Counted from the stretch's first letter, positions 23,643 through 32,451 are shown. The stretch is DNA of 64,000 nucleotides from Actinomycetaceae bacterium zg-1166 (GCA_015679245.1 CP064953.1:1550001-1614000); one strand, 5' to 3'. Program-made: numbers and translations. Notes: generated by a model from the letters alone, not told the origin.

Positions 23643-26240
23643 TCACCCAGCAGCAGAAAGACCGCTCGGTTGAGAGCCACCCGCTCCAGGCACAGCACCC
23701 GGCCTCGAATTCACCGATGCGGTGAGGCCATTGATCTCCTCGGGTGCGGCGATGGTAGCCACATCCTCTGGAAGTGGGGCATCCTTATCCTGCCCAGTGA
23801 AGGTGAACGTCATCGGAATGTTCTCCTCGTCCACATCCACCACAATCACTTGCCCGCGCTGGAATTGCCCAAAAAGGAGTTTCTCAGAGAGCACATCTTC
23901 AATATCGCGCTGAATAGCCCGACGCAGTGGGCGTGCTCCGAGCACCGGATCATAGCCTCGCTCTGCCAGGAGATTCTTTGACTTCATGGTAAGCACGATC
24001 CTCATATCCTGGGCGGCTAGGCGCTTATCGAGCTTTCCGATCATGAGATCGACGATCTCAAGAATCTCTTCCTGCTTGAGCTGCGGGAACACCACGATAT
24101 CGTCCACACGGTTGAGGAATTCGGGGCGGAAGTGATCCTTGAGAGCCTCCCCCACGCGGCGCTTCATACGCTCGTATGACGTCGTCGTATCTTGATCAAA
24201 TTGGAAGCCCGTTGTCACACCCTTGGCGATATCCTTCGTGCCGAGATTCGTCGTCATAATAATGACGGTGTTTTTGAAATCGACCACACGCCCTTGAGAG
24301 TCGGTGAGACGTCCCTCCTCAAGAATTTGAAGGAGCGAATTAAACAAATCCGGGTGTGCCTTTTCAATTTCGTCGAAGAGCACCACAGAGAAGGGTTTAC
24401 GACGCACCTTTTCGGTAAGCTGGCCGCCTTCTTCGTAACCCACGTATCCCGGAGGAGCACCAAAGAGCCGAGAAACTGTATGTTTTTCGGCATATTCAGA
24501 CATATCGAGTGTGATAAGTGCACCCTCATCGCCAAAGAGGAACTCAGCGAGAGCTTTGGCAAGTTCTGTCTTTCCCACACCTGTGGGGCCGGCGAAAATG
24601 AAGGAACCACCAGGGCGGCCAGGATCCTTAAGTCCGGCACGCGTGCGGCGAATCGCCTGCGAAAGTGCCACCACAGCCTCGTTTTGCCCGATGACTCGCT
24701 TGTGGAGTTCCTCTTCCATGCGCAGCAGTTTGGCGCTTTCAGCTTCGGTGAGACGAAAGACAGGAATACCCGTAGCCATGGAGAGCACCTCGTTGATGAG
24801 ATCCTCATCCACCACCGAGACGACATCCATATCGCCATCCTTCCATGCCTTTTCCCGCTCGGCGCGTTCAGTGGCAAGGTGCTGTTCTTCGTCGCGCAAG
24901 GAGGCAGCCTTCTCAAAATCCTGGCCGTCAATCGCCGCTTCCTTTTCCCGACGAACACTAGCGATCTTCTCATCAATCTCACGTAGCTCAGGCGGTGCCG
25001 TCATCTTTCGGATCGCCAGGCGCGCACCAGCCTCATCAATGAGGTCAATCGCTTTATCTGGGAGGAAACGGTCATTGATGTAGCGGTCAGAGAGGAGCAC
25101 CGCCGCTTCGAGGGCTTCGTCGGTGATCGTGACACGATGGAAGGATTCGTAGCGGTCACGAAGGCCACGCAGAATCTCGATAGCGTGCGCAGTGGTGGGC
25201 TGCTCCACCTGGATGGGCTGGAAGCGCCTCTCAAGAGCAGCATCTTTCTCGATGTACTTACGGTATTCGTCAAGAGTGGTTGCACCGATCACCTGAAGTT
25301 CACCACGCGCCATCATCGGCTTGAGGAGCGAGGCTGCGTCGAGGGCACCCTCTGCTGCACCCGCACCCACAAGGGTGTGAATTTCATCGATGAAAAGGAT
25401 GATATCCCCGCGAGTGTTAATCTCCTTGAGGATCTTCTTCATACGCTCCTCAAAATCGCCACGGTAGCGCGAACCAGCAACAAGCGAACCCATATCCAGA
25501 GAGTAGAGCTGCTTGTCTCGCAGAGTTTCGGGGACATCTCCTGCGGCGATAGCTTGAGCGAGGCCTTCCACAACAGCCGTCTTTCCCACACCAGGCTCGC
25601 CGATAAGCACCGGATTATTCTTCGTGCGGCGCGAGAGTACCTGCATGACACGCTCAGTTTCGATATGGCGCCCGATCACGGGATCGAGCTTGTGCTCGTG
25701 CGCAGACTGAGTGAGGTTGCGTCCGAACTGGTCGAGAACCGTCGATCCAGCCTTTTGACCTTCGCGTGCAGGCCCACCGCCTACGCCCACAGGTTCTTTG
25801 CCCTGATAGCCGGAGATAAACTGCGTGACCTGGTTGCGCACACGCAGCATATCTGCTCCGAGCTTGGTGAGCACCTGCGCCGCCACAGAATCAGGTTCAC
25901 GGGTGAGACCGAGAAGAAGGTGCTCCGTACCGATGTAGGAATGGCCGAGCTGAAGCCCTTCACGCATCGCGTATTCGATGACTTTCTTGGCACGGGGAGT
26001 GAAAGGAATATGCCCCGAAGGAAGTTCTTGCCCCTCACCGATAATGTCGATGACCTGGGCACGGACCTCGTCGAGAGTGATTCCAAGGGATTCGAGGGAC
26101 TTTGCAGCCAGGCCTTCGCCCTCGCGGATGAGCCCCAGAAGAATGTGTTCAGTGCCGAGGTACTTGTGTTTGAGGTTGCGAGCCTCCTCCTGAGCGAGGA
26201 CAACAACCCGACGTGCACGGTCGGTAAACCGTTCGAACAT
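23643..26240 (-). CDS. clpC: ATP-dependent Clp protease ATP-binding subunit ClpC
   Basis: An 865-residue Hsp100 unfoldase. It has a double Clp_N repeat ([38 protein letters not shown] and [18 protein letters not shown]), AAA-1 with GEPGVGKTA (~210), a UVR/middle domain (~420-460), AAA-2 with GPTGVGKTE (~549) and a ClpP-loop region. With ClpP it degrades misfolded and regulatory proteins. The C-terminus is Pro/Gly/Ser-rich. The start at 26240 has TAGGAG upstream and gives the canonical MFERF; an in-frame upstream codon adds 16 unrelated residues. Two ClgR-like motifs lie 87-160 bp upstream. No CtsR, McsA or McsB genes are adjacent. Confidence 0.97.
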   Translation of the reverse strand: MFERFTDRARRVVVLAQEEARNLKHKYLGTEHILLGLIREGEGLAAKSLESLGITLDEVRAQVIDIIGEGQELPSGHIPFTPRAKKVIEYAMREGLQLGHSYIGTEHLLLGLTREPDSVAAQVLTKLGADMLRVRNQVTQFISGYQGKEPVGVGGGPAREGQKAGSTVLDQFGRNLTQSAHEHKLDPVIGRHIETERVMQVLSRRTKNNPVLIGEPGVGKTAVVEGLAQAIAAGDVPETLRDKQLYSLDMGSLVAGSRYRGDFEERMKKILKEINTRGDIILFIDEIHTLVGAGAAEGALDAASLLKPMMARGELQVIGATTLDEYRKYIEKDAALERRFQPIQVEQPTTAHAIEILRGLRDRYESFHRVTITDEALEAAVLLSDRYINDRFLPDKAIDLIDEAGARLAIRKMTAPPELREIDEKIASVRREKEAAIDGQDFEKAASLRDEEQHLATERAEREKAWKDGDMDVVSVVDEDLINEVLSMATGIPVFRLTEAESAKLLRMEEELHKRVIGQNEAVVALSQAIRRTRAGLKDPGRPGGSFIFAGPTGVGKTELAKALAEFLFGDEGALITLDMSEYAEKHTVSRLFGAPPGYVGYEEGGQLTEKVRRKPFSVVLFDEIEKAHPDLFNSLLQILEEGRLTDSQGRVVDFKNTVIIMTTNLGTKDIAKGVTTGFQFDQDTTTSYERMKRRVGEALKDHFRPEFLNRVDDIVVFPQLKQEEILEIVDLMIGKLDKRLAAQDMRIVLTMKSKNLLAERGYDPVLGARPLRRAIQRDIEDVLSEKLLFGQFQRGQVIVVDVDEENIPMTFTFTGQDKDAPLPEDVATIAAPEEINGLTASVNSRPGAVPGAGGSQPSGLSAAG

Positions 26241-26284
26241 TGGCACTCCTAGAAACAATACGTGTCCAGATCTATCTGGACTGC

Positions 26285-26359
26285 TCATTCAACAATAACG
26301 ACGAAGTAGCCAGATTCCCGCCACTGTTCGCCACCGGCGTGAGTGCGGTGGATCGACAC
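26285..26359 (-). CDS. Possible 24-residue leader peptide upstream of clpC
   Basis: GTG at 26359 is preceded by AGGAGG with 7-nt spacing, a very good ribosome site. It opens a 24-codon frame (VSIHRTHAGGEQWRESGYFV...) ending 44 bp before clpC. One ClgR-like motif lies inside it and another just upstream. It may be a translated upstream ORF affecting clpC or chance; no homologue is known to me. Confidence 0.3.
   Translation of the reverse strand: MSIHRTHAGGEQWRESGYFVVIVE
26327..26339. promoter_or_regulatory. ClgR-like operator, proximal
   Basis: TTCGCCACCGGCG resembles the established ClgR-type core (CGC-y-N5-GCG) that controls clp genes in actinobacteria. It is 87 bp before clpC and repeats at 26388-26400. 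Confidence 0.4.
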
Positions 26360-26387
26360 GGTCAATCCTCCTTGGTCAGCAGAGTAG

Positions 26388-26400
26388 TTCGCCGCCGGCG
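26388..26400. promoter_or_regulatory. ClgR-like operator, distal
   Basis: TTCGCCGCCGGCG is a near copy of the proximal motif. The similarity extends into flanking sequence (AGTgCgGTGGA versus AGTaCaGTGGA), giving a spaced direct repeat with 61-bp offset. Confidence 0.4.
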
Positions 26401-26528
26401 CAAGTACAGTGGACGGCGCAAGTGCAGTAGATGGCTCGCTCACGGCAGAGGGCACAAAGGGTGAACATGACGAGGTGAGGCGGGCTAGGAGCATCAGGGG
26501 AGGCGTAGAGAGAGCCGCCGTGGAATAT

Positions 26529-26978
26529 TCAGACCTCGATGAGGAGAGTAAAGGGACCATCGTTGACGAGTTCTACCTCCATCATGGCACCGAAACGTCC
26601 TTCCTCTACATGCACGCCATAGGTGGTACGCAAACACATGGCAACGTCCTCAAAGATAGGCGCAGCAACCTCGCCGGGAGCGGCATGAGACCACGAAGGG
26701 CTGCGTCCCTTGCGCACGTCCGCGTAGAGGGTGAACTGCGAAATAAGGAGTACAGGAAGGCCAGCTTCTTCTACGGAACGTCGCTTAGCAGCACTGTCGT
26801 CTTCATCTCCACGCATGAGGCGAAGCTGAGCGATCTTGCGCGCTATCTTCTCTACTTGATCGTTGCCATCCTCGTGAGTAACACCGAGGAACACGCACAG
26901 CCCTTCCCCGATCTGTCCCACAATCTCGCCTTCAACACTCACGTGGGCTCTCGTGACTCGCTGGAGTACTGCGCGCAT
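26529..26978 (-). CDS. dtd: D-aminoacyl-tRNA deacylase
   Basis: A 149-residue DTD that hydrolyses D-aminoacyl (and glycyl-Ala) tRNA. It starts with the canonical MRAVLQRVTRAHVSVEGE, carries the active-site-region LLISQFTLYADVRKGRSPSW (family SQFTL) and ends NDGPFTLLIEV. The start at 26978 has AGAAGGG at suitable spacing; the ATG 9 nt upstream abuts that site. It lies 2 nt after the DUF2516 gene stop, in the ygfZ-DUF2516-dtd run. Confidence 0.93.
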   Translation of the reverse strand: MRAVLQRVTRAHVSVEGEIVGQIGEGLCVFLGVTHEDGNDQVEKIARKIAQLRLMRGDEDDSAAKRRSVEEAGLPVLLISQFTLYADVRKGRSPSWSHAAPGEVAAPIFEDVAMCLRTTYGVHVEEGRFGAMMEVELVNDGPFTLLIEV

Positions 26979-26980
26979 TC

Positions 26981-27325
26981 TTACCATCCCTTCTTCGGTG
27001 TCTGTCTCCCACGACGATTTCTCTGGTCTCTACGTGCCGGGGAGGTGAATTTACGCCTTTCCTGGGCGAGGAAGTAGATCACTGCGAGGAAAGCAAGCGG
27101 ACGCAGTATGAAGGTAAAAGGTATTGGCAACGCCCACACGAAACGATTACCTGCCACAAGCACTGCAACGGCAAGGACACCAATCCAGGCAAACTTCGGA
27201 TAAGAAGCAAAGGCGAACTGACTCGCCGAGTGGCGCAGAGCCTCGACAAGTGCCCAGACCGCGAGCGCAAAGAAGGCTACAGAGATCACCAGATGTATGA
27301 GTGACTGCGAGGATACATAGATCAT
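26981..27325 (-). CDS. DUF2516 family small membrane protein
   Basis: A 114-residue actinobacterial membrane protein of the DUF2516 family. It has about three hydrophobic segments (8-30, 45-65, 70-88), the second containing YPKFAWIGVLAVAVLV, and a very basic tail. Function unknown. Its ATG overlaps the ygfZ stop (ATGA), and dtd follows at once, so the three are co-translated. Confidence 0.8.
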   Translation of the reverse strand: MIYVSSQSLIHLVISVAFFALAVWALVEALRHSASQFAFASYPKFAWIGVLAVAVLVAGNRFVWALPIPFTFILRPLAFLAVIYFLAQERRKFTSPARRDQRNRRGRQTPKKGW

Positions 27326-28509
27326 AAAAGTTTTCTTTCTCCGCGCCGCAGGCCACCAAGAAGGCGAAGCTCAGAGCCTGGGCGTTCGTGTAACGAGGCA
27401 CTCGATTTACCGTCCAGGGCGACGATCACTTCCTGGCTGGCGAGGAACTTTCCTATCTCAAGGGAAGAACTAGCAGGCAAGGAGCGCGTCAAGAGTGCAA
27501 GAGCCACCGGACCTTCCTCCCATGTTCGCGACACACTCATAAGAGTGCCAACAGTTTTACCTTCGCTCGTGATCTCACTGCCAGGAGCCGGAAGGCTATC
27601 GTCGGGTCCTTCAAGATAGAGATAGGTGAGACGGCGAGGAGTGCGGCCAAGATTGACGAGCTTCGCCACAGCTTCTTGACCGCGGTAACAGCCCTTGGAG
27701 AGATGGACGGCACTGCGGAGCCAATCGAGTTCATGCGGCAGGGTATGGCCAGGAATAACCTCCTTAATGGAAGGTCGCCATAGGCTTATACGCAGCGCCT
27801 CCCAGGCCACATACCCGGCAGGTGTCAGTCCTTCCTTGAGGAGCTGCGCTGCACGCGCGGTGAGGTTCTCCTGAGCCAGAATCTCGATAACACGGCGAAT
27901 CCCACAGGCGCGGTGGCGCGCATCTTCTGGGCCGTAGGTGGCGCTTTTCTGCGCAGTATGTGGCCAGGGGTCACGCCAGATGAGGGGTTCTGGCTGGGGT
28001 GGGTAACCTTGGTGAGTAGCGGATTCGTCGTCGGGGAAAACATAACCGAGAGCTGTAAGATCACTGCGTTCGACGATCTCCACGCGTTTCATAAAGCGCA
28101 TCGACAGGAGAAAATCCGCGAGAGACGCACCGTAACCTGGATCGAGAAGAAGGAGGAGTCCAGACTCGCTAGCAAGGGCACCTGCCGCATATTCAATATG
28201 CCCCTTCGGATCGAGGAAGAGGAGTTCGCTGGAATCACCTGGGCGTAGATTCTGTACATCCTGAGTGGAGAGTGAAGAGAGCCAACTCAGCGTGTCAGGG
28301 CCGCTAATGTCGAGGATGTCGAGGCAGGAGAGGTCAGTAAAAGCACCTCCTGTGCGCAGAGCACGTTCTTCACGGAACGGGCTTCCGTAGTGAGCGGCAA
28401 CTCCCCGCGGGAAATGTGCAGGTAAATTGACCACAGTGGGGACACCAAAAAGGTGAGGAGCCGCCTGCGTGCCCACCGCACCAGAAAGTTGAAGAAGATC
28501 CGAATTCAT
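27322..28509 (-). CDS. ygfZ: Folate-binding protein YgfZ/GcvT-like
   Basis: A 395-residue GcvT-fold protein with the hallmark KGCYRGQEAV (family K-G-C-[FY]-x-G-Q-E). YgfZ proteins bind tetrahydrofolate and help keep certain Fe-S enzymes, such as MiaB, active. The N-terminal half has LSCLDILDISGPDTLSWL and the C-terminal beta-barrel RRLTYLYLEG. The start overlaps the nitrobindin-like stop by 4 nt and the end overlaps the DUF2516 start by 4 nt, making a tight operon. Confidence 0.93.
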   Translation of the reverse strand: MNSDLLQLSGAVGTQAAPHLFGVPTVVNLPAHFPRGVAAHYGSPFREERALRTGGAFTDLSCLDILDISGPDTLSWLSSLSTQDVQNLRPGDSSELLFLDPKGHIEYAAGALASESGLLLLLDPGYGASLADFLLSMRFMKRVEIVERSDLTALGYVFPDDESATHQGYPPQPEPLIWRDPWPHTAQKSATYGPEDARHRACGIRRVIEILAQENLTARAAQLLKEGLTPAGYVAWEALRISLWRPSIKEVIPGHTLPHELDWLRSAVHLSKGCYRGQEAVAKLVNLGRTPRRLTYLYLEGPDDSLPAPGSEITSEGKTVGTLMSVSRTWEEGPVALALLTRSLPASSSLEIGKFLASQEVIVALDGKSSASLHERPGSELRLLGGLRRGERKLL

Positions 28510-29072
28510 ACGCGTGAGAGCCGCCCTGCCATGTAGGGGCGCATCTGTTGCCCAAAAGCTGCCATGTCGTAGGCGAGCATGAGATCTGAACTCACGAGTC
28601 CGCCCATGATTCTTCCACCCTCATATGGAGGCGCTGTGGGTGTGGCAGCGATGGCGTCGGCTTGGAACTGGAACTGCGGGCCTTTGATGAGGCCTGCCCA
28701 GGTGAGCGCATGACCGGTGGGCGTGGAGGAGGTGGCTTCGAGGAGCGTCATTCCTTCGCGAGTGCTTTCGTTTGGAGTAACGCGTATGTAGCCGGTTGTG
28801 GAACTCCATACCTCACCCTTGGTGAGAGTGGCGTATGTGCGAGCACCATAGGCTTCTTTATCGACGATTCCGGCTTCTTCCTGAGCAAGCCACACATTGG
28901 AGCACAAGCGCAGGTAGGGGCCACAATTGTCATTGTCAATCGCGATCTCATGCACATACGCGGCTGCAGGTACGCCCTCGTATTCGAGCACGCCACCGCC
29001 ATGCCAGGTTCCCATGAGCCAGGCCATTGGGTAGCACTCGGGAGCAATATTTTCTGGAATCGCAAAGACCAT
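28506..29072 (-). CDS. Nitrobindin-like (FABP-fold, DUF1794) protein with altered haem-ligand position
   Basis: A 188-residue beta-barrel protein of the nitrobindin/THAP4 family that is fused or adjacent to ygfZ in many actinobacteria. The N-terminal GTWHGGG (21-27) and C-terminal AAFGQQMRPYMAGRLSRV are family landmarks. Nitrobindins bind ferric haem through a His in the C-terminal segment (typically QPHLxxRL); here that position is Tyr180. It may bind haem differently, or not at all. I chose the ATG at 29072, 10 bp after the upstream gene; an upstream in-frame start lies inside that gene. No good ribosome site is visible. Confidence 0.82.
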   Translation of the reverse strand: MVFAIPENIAPECYPMAWLMGTWHGGGVLEYEGVPAAAYVHEIAIDNDNCGPYLRLCSNVWLAQEEAGIVDKEAYGARTYATLTKGEVWSSTTGYIRVTPNESTREGMTLLEATSSTPTGHALTWAGLIKGPQFQFQADAIAATPTAPPYEGGRIMGGLVSSDLMLAYDMAAFGQQMRPYMAGRLSRV

Positions 29073-29082
29073 AATGCTAAGG

Positions 29083-30009
29083 CTAGGCGAAAAGGAGAGC
29101 GAGGGAGTACACCACAACGCCCAGAGCGCAATGAATCACCAGAACCATGGCTCGTGCAGCACTCGGGAAGCTCGTCACTGTGCGCGTGACGCGAGAAGAG
29201 GCGGCAAGTGCCCCAAAAGTTAGGCCATAGCAGAGGGCGAAAGCGAGGGATGCCCACCACGGGTGGGTGGGGATAAGAGCCGCAGCAAGTATGGCCACGA
29301 GAAGAGCCGATATTACCACAGCGAGACTGCGTATCTGCGAGGCGAAAACCGACGTGGCGAGGGCACCGGAAAGCATGAGGGAGGCAGCCGCAAGAGCAAT
29401 TGCGGGGGCGAGGCGCGCCGCAAGGAGCCACATTGAGGCAGAAGTAAGCAGAAGTACGCCGACGAAAGTTCCAGAAATTTGGCGCAGTGCCTTCGCATGT
29501 GTACCCCCACGTGTCATCTGCGAGATAAAAGCTGCTGGTAAGGCAAAAGCCACGACGAGCACAAGAAAGTGTGGAGGGAGAAAAGCGGCAATGAGGAGCG
29601 CAGAGATCCCGCCAAGGGCAACCACAATTCTCGAAGCCCCAACCGCAGGAACAGCCAGAAGGTGTGGCCATCCCCAGGCGAAGATACCGATAATCCCGGC
29701 GAGAACAAGGATTAAAACAAGCGCACTGGGAAGGAGCGAGTGAGCTGGAATATCTGCCAGCACCTGTGCCATTGAGCCGCTTTCATGAACAGATTCCACA
29801 GCAGAACCCGCAGGTGCCATCTTGTTGCTGAGCGATTCGGTGCCTGAAGCTGAAGCCCCCGTATTGGCGAGATCAGCGAGATCGGCGAGGCTACCAGAGA
29901 GGAGTACCTCAAGAAGAACACCGGCGAAAAGGAGCGCCGAGGAGAGCACACCTACAACGGTGAGGGCGCTGCGTCCACGTACAAGGGGATGAGCAAATAA
30001 TGTGGTCAC
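29083..30009 (-). CDS. Unknown polytopic membrane protein
   Basis: A 308-residue hydrophobic protein with about eight to nine membrane segments. There is one near the N-terminus (17-40), then an extracytoplasmic-looking Ser/Ala-rich loop (~42-90). The rest form closely spaced helices from ~93 to the C-terminus (LLPSALVLILVLAGIIGIFAW onwards). No motif lets me name it. The GTG start lacks a clear ribosome site and sits next to TTACTAT, so a leaderless transcript is possible. It is first in a minus-strand run with the nitrobindin-like gene, ygfZ, DUF2516 and dtd. Confidence 0.75.
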   Translation of the reverse strand: MTTLFAHPLVRGRSALTVVGVLSSALLFAGVLLEVLLSGSLADLADLANTGASASGTESLSNKMAPAGSAVESVHESGSMAQVLADIPAHSLLPSALVLILVLAGIIGIFAWGWPHLLAVPAVGASRIVVALGGISALLIAAFLPPHFLVLVVAFALPAAFISQMTRGGTHAKALRQISGTFVGVLLLTSASMWLLAARLAPAIALAAASLMLSGALATSVFASQIRSLAVVISALLVAILAAALIPTHPWWASLAFALCYGLTFGALAASSRVTRTVTSFPSAARAMVLVIHCALGVVVYSLALLFA

Positions 30010-30241
30010 ATAGTAATTTTCTCACGACGATACTTCTCCTTGTGCAAGTTCGATGCGCTTGTTCGCAGTGCCCTTACCTGCTTTTAGGGAGTTTCTCTGC
30101 GTGACGTATCGGCTGTACACACACTCTCACGTATCCTCTTTCGTCACCCGTCTAGTGCAGCCATCGTAGGCCGTGAGAACCTGCGACAAAGCACGGGAAA
30201 TTTGCAATTTTGTACCTAGTTTGAACCACTTTTCGTTGTGC

Positions 30242-30272
30242 TTGACACATACGGGAATTGTGCTGTTATCCT
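30242..30272 (+). promoter_or_regulatory. Promoter of the structured RNA
   Basis: TTGACA (30242-30247), a perfect -35 hexamer, with TTATCC/TATCCT at 30266-30272 (18-19 nt spacer). This predicts a start at G30278/G30279, the first base of the folded element. Confidence 0.6.
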
Positions 30273-30277
30273 GGTTA

Positions 30278-30402
30278 GGACACCGGATCACGAAAGCCCC
30301 GGGCTCCAACTATTGCCGCTGCGAGCGGCCTCAGCGCCGACTGGCGCTATCTGGTTCGGTGTCACTGGAAGAGCCGCGTCATACGACCAGGCTCTTCCTT
30401 AA
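30278..30402 (+). ncRNA. Free-standing structured small RNA, family unknown
   Basis: About 125 nt with its own promoter and terminator and no downstream gene on that strand for 2 kb. Pairing seen directly: closing stem GACACCG (30279-30285) with CGGTGTC (30357-30363); hairpin AGCC/GGCT (30295-30305); hairpin GCCGCT-gcg-AGCGGC (30315-30329); hairpin AGCGCC-gact-GGCGCT (30333-30348); then a 3' terminator. This is a multibranch junction plus terminator. I do not recognise it as 6S, SRP, RNase P, tmRNA, 6C or a common riboswitch. It lies in a 627-bp gap between two minus-strand genes. Confidence 0.7.
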
Positions 30403-30403
30403 T
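30367..30403 (+). terminator. Terminator of the structured RNA
   Basis: GGAAGAGCC (30367-30375) pairs with GGCTCTTCC (30390-30398). An inner GTC/GAC stem is also possible. TTAATTT follows. Confidence 0.8.
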
Positions 30404-30636
30404 TTCTCGACGATTCGTGGCTTCCCATGATTCCTTTCAGCCACTCCTTCATCCCTTCTCTTCATGCCCTGTTCCCTCTCTTCATGCCGCTGTGAGGTTG
30501 TGGATAACCGCACGTGTCCTCATGGAGTTTGCTGGGTTAAAGGCCAAAAATGTGTCTGGGTTGGGCACGTCCTCATGGACGTTTTGCGCTCTATAGCGAG
30601 AAACTCCAGGGCGGCTACTTCAGGGTCGCCACTCTT
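30404..30636. other. Intergenic tail with short direct and interspersed repeats
   Basis: No gene. CACGTgtCCTCATGGA (near 30511) recurs as CACGTCCTCATGGA (near 30566), flanking the interspersed repeat copy at 30539-30564. CTTCATGCC occurs twice near 30460-30488. Confidence 0.45.
30539..30564 (-). repeat. Interspersed intergenic repeat, copy 2
   Basis: Inverted relative to the copy at 12263-12288. On the minus strand it reads CCAACCCAGACACA then TTTTTGGCCTTT, with two differences from copy 1. Confidence 0.6.
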
Positions 30637-32208
30637 TCACAAGTTCCATAAAAGCGGCACGAGCAAAATTTTCACCACAATAGAGAAGGCGAAGAGGGCG
30701 GCGTAGGCGGAGGCGATTCTTTCGTCGGCAATCTTCGATTCGGCAGCTTCAAGCACTGCCGGCTGCCCGAGGAATCCTGCCACTCCGCCAGCAGTGCGTG
30801 GAGCTGAGAGCTTCGTAATCCAGCGACCCGACATCACCACACCTACACATGCCAGTGTAGCTACCACAACAGAGAGCAGTGCAGCCTTCCAGGCCATCGG
30901 CGAGAGCAGAATCGAGGCAAATTTTGGCCCAGCAGTGAGTCCAAGCCCAGCGAGGAAGAGAAGAAGTCCGAGTTGACGGATCGTGAGATTCGCAGCCTCG
31001 GGCAGGCTCCAGAGCAGCGGACCCGTACGTCTCAGGGCACCCAGGAGCATTCCGACGATAAGCGGGCCTGCAGCCGGACCAAGAGAGAATGCTTCTCCCC
31101 CAGGCATAGGGAAGGAAACAAGTCCGAGTAGAAGGCCGAGTACAAGACCCATTCCTAAGCCCAGAGCATCCACCTCACTGACACGCCGTTCTGAATCCCC
31201 AAAGATATCCTGAATCGCTTCTTGCTCTCCACGTGGCATTACCACAGCCACACGATCCCCCATCTGGAGTGTGAAATCGTCGCTGGCTAAAAGCTCAAGA
31301 TCCCCTCGTCGCACACGCGTGACAATCGCTCCATGCTGTGCCGGAAGGTTAAGTTCAGCAATCTTACGGTTGGCAACCTCGGGATTGGAGACTACGAGAC
31401 GTTCAAAACACACCGCTGTTCGATCGTCGGCAAGATGTTCAGGCATCTGCTCGCCTAGGAGTATCGCAACGGCCTCGACATTTTCGGCAAGCCCAACGAC
31501 GACGATGCGATCTCCCTTTTGGAGATCCTCACCGGGAATTGCCACCCTGGTGATTTCTCCCCGCTCAAGGTAGGAGACACGGATCTTCTGCTCACGCCAC
31601 TGCGGAATGTCGCGCATATTGATATTCCGCGTCACGTGCACAGAAATTGAAGTGAGTCCAAGACCCACAAGCGAAGGTGTATCTTTCTGTCCGCGCCACG
31701 GCCTCCCCACAATAGCTGAGACAACGAGAATCCCCACTATCACACCGATCGGATAACCGAAGGCGTAACCCACGGAAGGATCCTCCGAGTGGGTTAGGCG
31801 TGTAGCTGTATCAAGCGCGGGAGCCGCAGTAAGAGCGCCGGTGAAGAGTCCCATAGCGAAAGCCTTGGGGAGAGCGAGGAGATGCGCCATGATGTAGGTG
31901 GCCACCGCTCCAATTCCCGCACAGATAATGGCTGTACTCATGAGAGGAAGCTGTTGACGGAGCTGGCCGAAAAAAGCCGCTCCTGCACTCACTCCCACGG
32001 TATAGACAAAGAGAGCAAGCCCAAGAGCCTGAACAATGGCCATTCCTTCACCGAGAGAAGGATCATTGGCCGAGAGGATCAATCCCACAAAGAGAGCACC
32101 TGCAGCTCCCAAACGCACTTTTCCGAAGGGAATCGCCCCCAAGATGGCACCGAGGGTAACAACGATGAAGAGAGTGAGAAGGGGGCTCGAAGCAAGGATG
32201 TCGAGCAT
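30637..32208 (-). CDS. AspT/YidE-type transporter with two TrkA_C (RCK_C) domains
   Basis: A 523-residue member of the aspartate-alanine exchanger (AAEx) family. Five N-terminal helices (to ~175) and five C-terminal helices (from ~345) flank two cytoplasmic RCK_C/TrkA_C domains (REQKIRVSYLERGEITRVAIPGEDLQKGDRIVVVG and the following repeat, ~205-335). AAEx duplicated-domain motifs GALTAAPALD and FLGQPAVLEAA are present. AspT exchanges aspartate and alanine; YidE/YbjL paralogues have unknown substrates. I start at the ATG at 32208 (AGAGG 12 nt upstream), just before the first helix; an ATG at 32265 would add 19 residues but has no ribosome site. A 16-bp tandem repeat lies upstream. Confidence 0.85.
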   Translation of the reverse strand: MLDILASSPLLTLFIVVTLGAILGAIPFGKVRLGAAGALFVGLILSANDPSLGEGMAIVQALGLALFVYTVGVSAGAAFFGQLRQQLPLMSTAIICAGIGAVATYIMAHLLALPKAFAMGLFTGALTAAPALDTATRLTHSEDPSVGYAFGYPIGVIVGILVVSAIVGRPWRGQKDTPSLVGLGLTSISVHVTRNINMRDIPQWREQKIRVSYLERGEITRVAIPGEDLQKGDRIVVVGLAENVEAVAILLGEQMPEHLADDRTAVCFERLVVSNPEVANRKIAELNLPAQHGAIVTRVRRGDLELLASDDFTLQMGDRVAVVMPRGEQEAIQDIFGDSERRVSEVDALGLGMGLVLGLLLGLVSFPMPGGEAFSLGPAAGPLIVGMLLGALRRTGPLLWSLPEAANLTIRQLGLLLFLAGLGLTAGPKFASILLSPMAWKAALLSVVVATLACVGVVMSGRWITKLSAPRTAGGVAGFLGQPAVLEAAESKIADERIASAYAALFAFSIVVKILLVPLLWNL

Positions 32209-32276
32209 ATGCGCAAGGATCCTCTCGTAGGGTAGTAGTTCACGATAGATGGTTTCGGCAAACATGCGCGGATTTA

Positions 32277-32308
32277 GTGTACTTATGCGTACGTGTACTT
32301 ATGCGTAC
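32277..32308. repeat. Perfect 16-bp tandem repeat upstream of the AspT-like gene
   Basis: GTGTACTTATGCGTAC occurs twice back to back (32277-32292, 32293-32308). Each unit has GTAC arms around TTATGC, and TACATATATGCG follows. It looks like a paired operator ~70 bp before the transporter start. Confidence 0.75.
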
Positions 32309-32451
32309 ATATATGCGCAACTTCGTCGGACACCATCTGAAAATAGTGGACTCTTCGACTTTACGCCCGAGTAGGCTAGGCTGGCCGACAGTGAGACGAA
32401 AGTGGCATGTGAATCTCGCACATGGCGCCAGCTTTCAGTAGGCTAGATGGT

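Noticed and set aside
26285-26560. A 91-residue frame downstream of dtd
   Set aside because: Its ATG lies inside the conserved dtd C-terminus without a ribosome site and the protein is Ser/Ala-rich with no structure. Only the last 24 codons, from a well-placed GTG, are kept as a possible leader peptide.
28506-29117. Longer start for the nitrobindin-like gene
   Set aside because: It would overlap the upstream membrane gene by 35 nt and adds 15 residues without family similarity.
30278-30402. Reading the structured RNA as a riboswitch for the minus-strand membrane gene at 30009
   Set aside because: The hairpins fold on either strand, but the -35, predicted start and T-rich tail fit only the plus strand, and the distance to the gene is ~270 bp.
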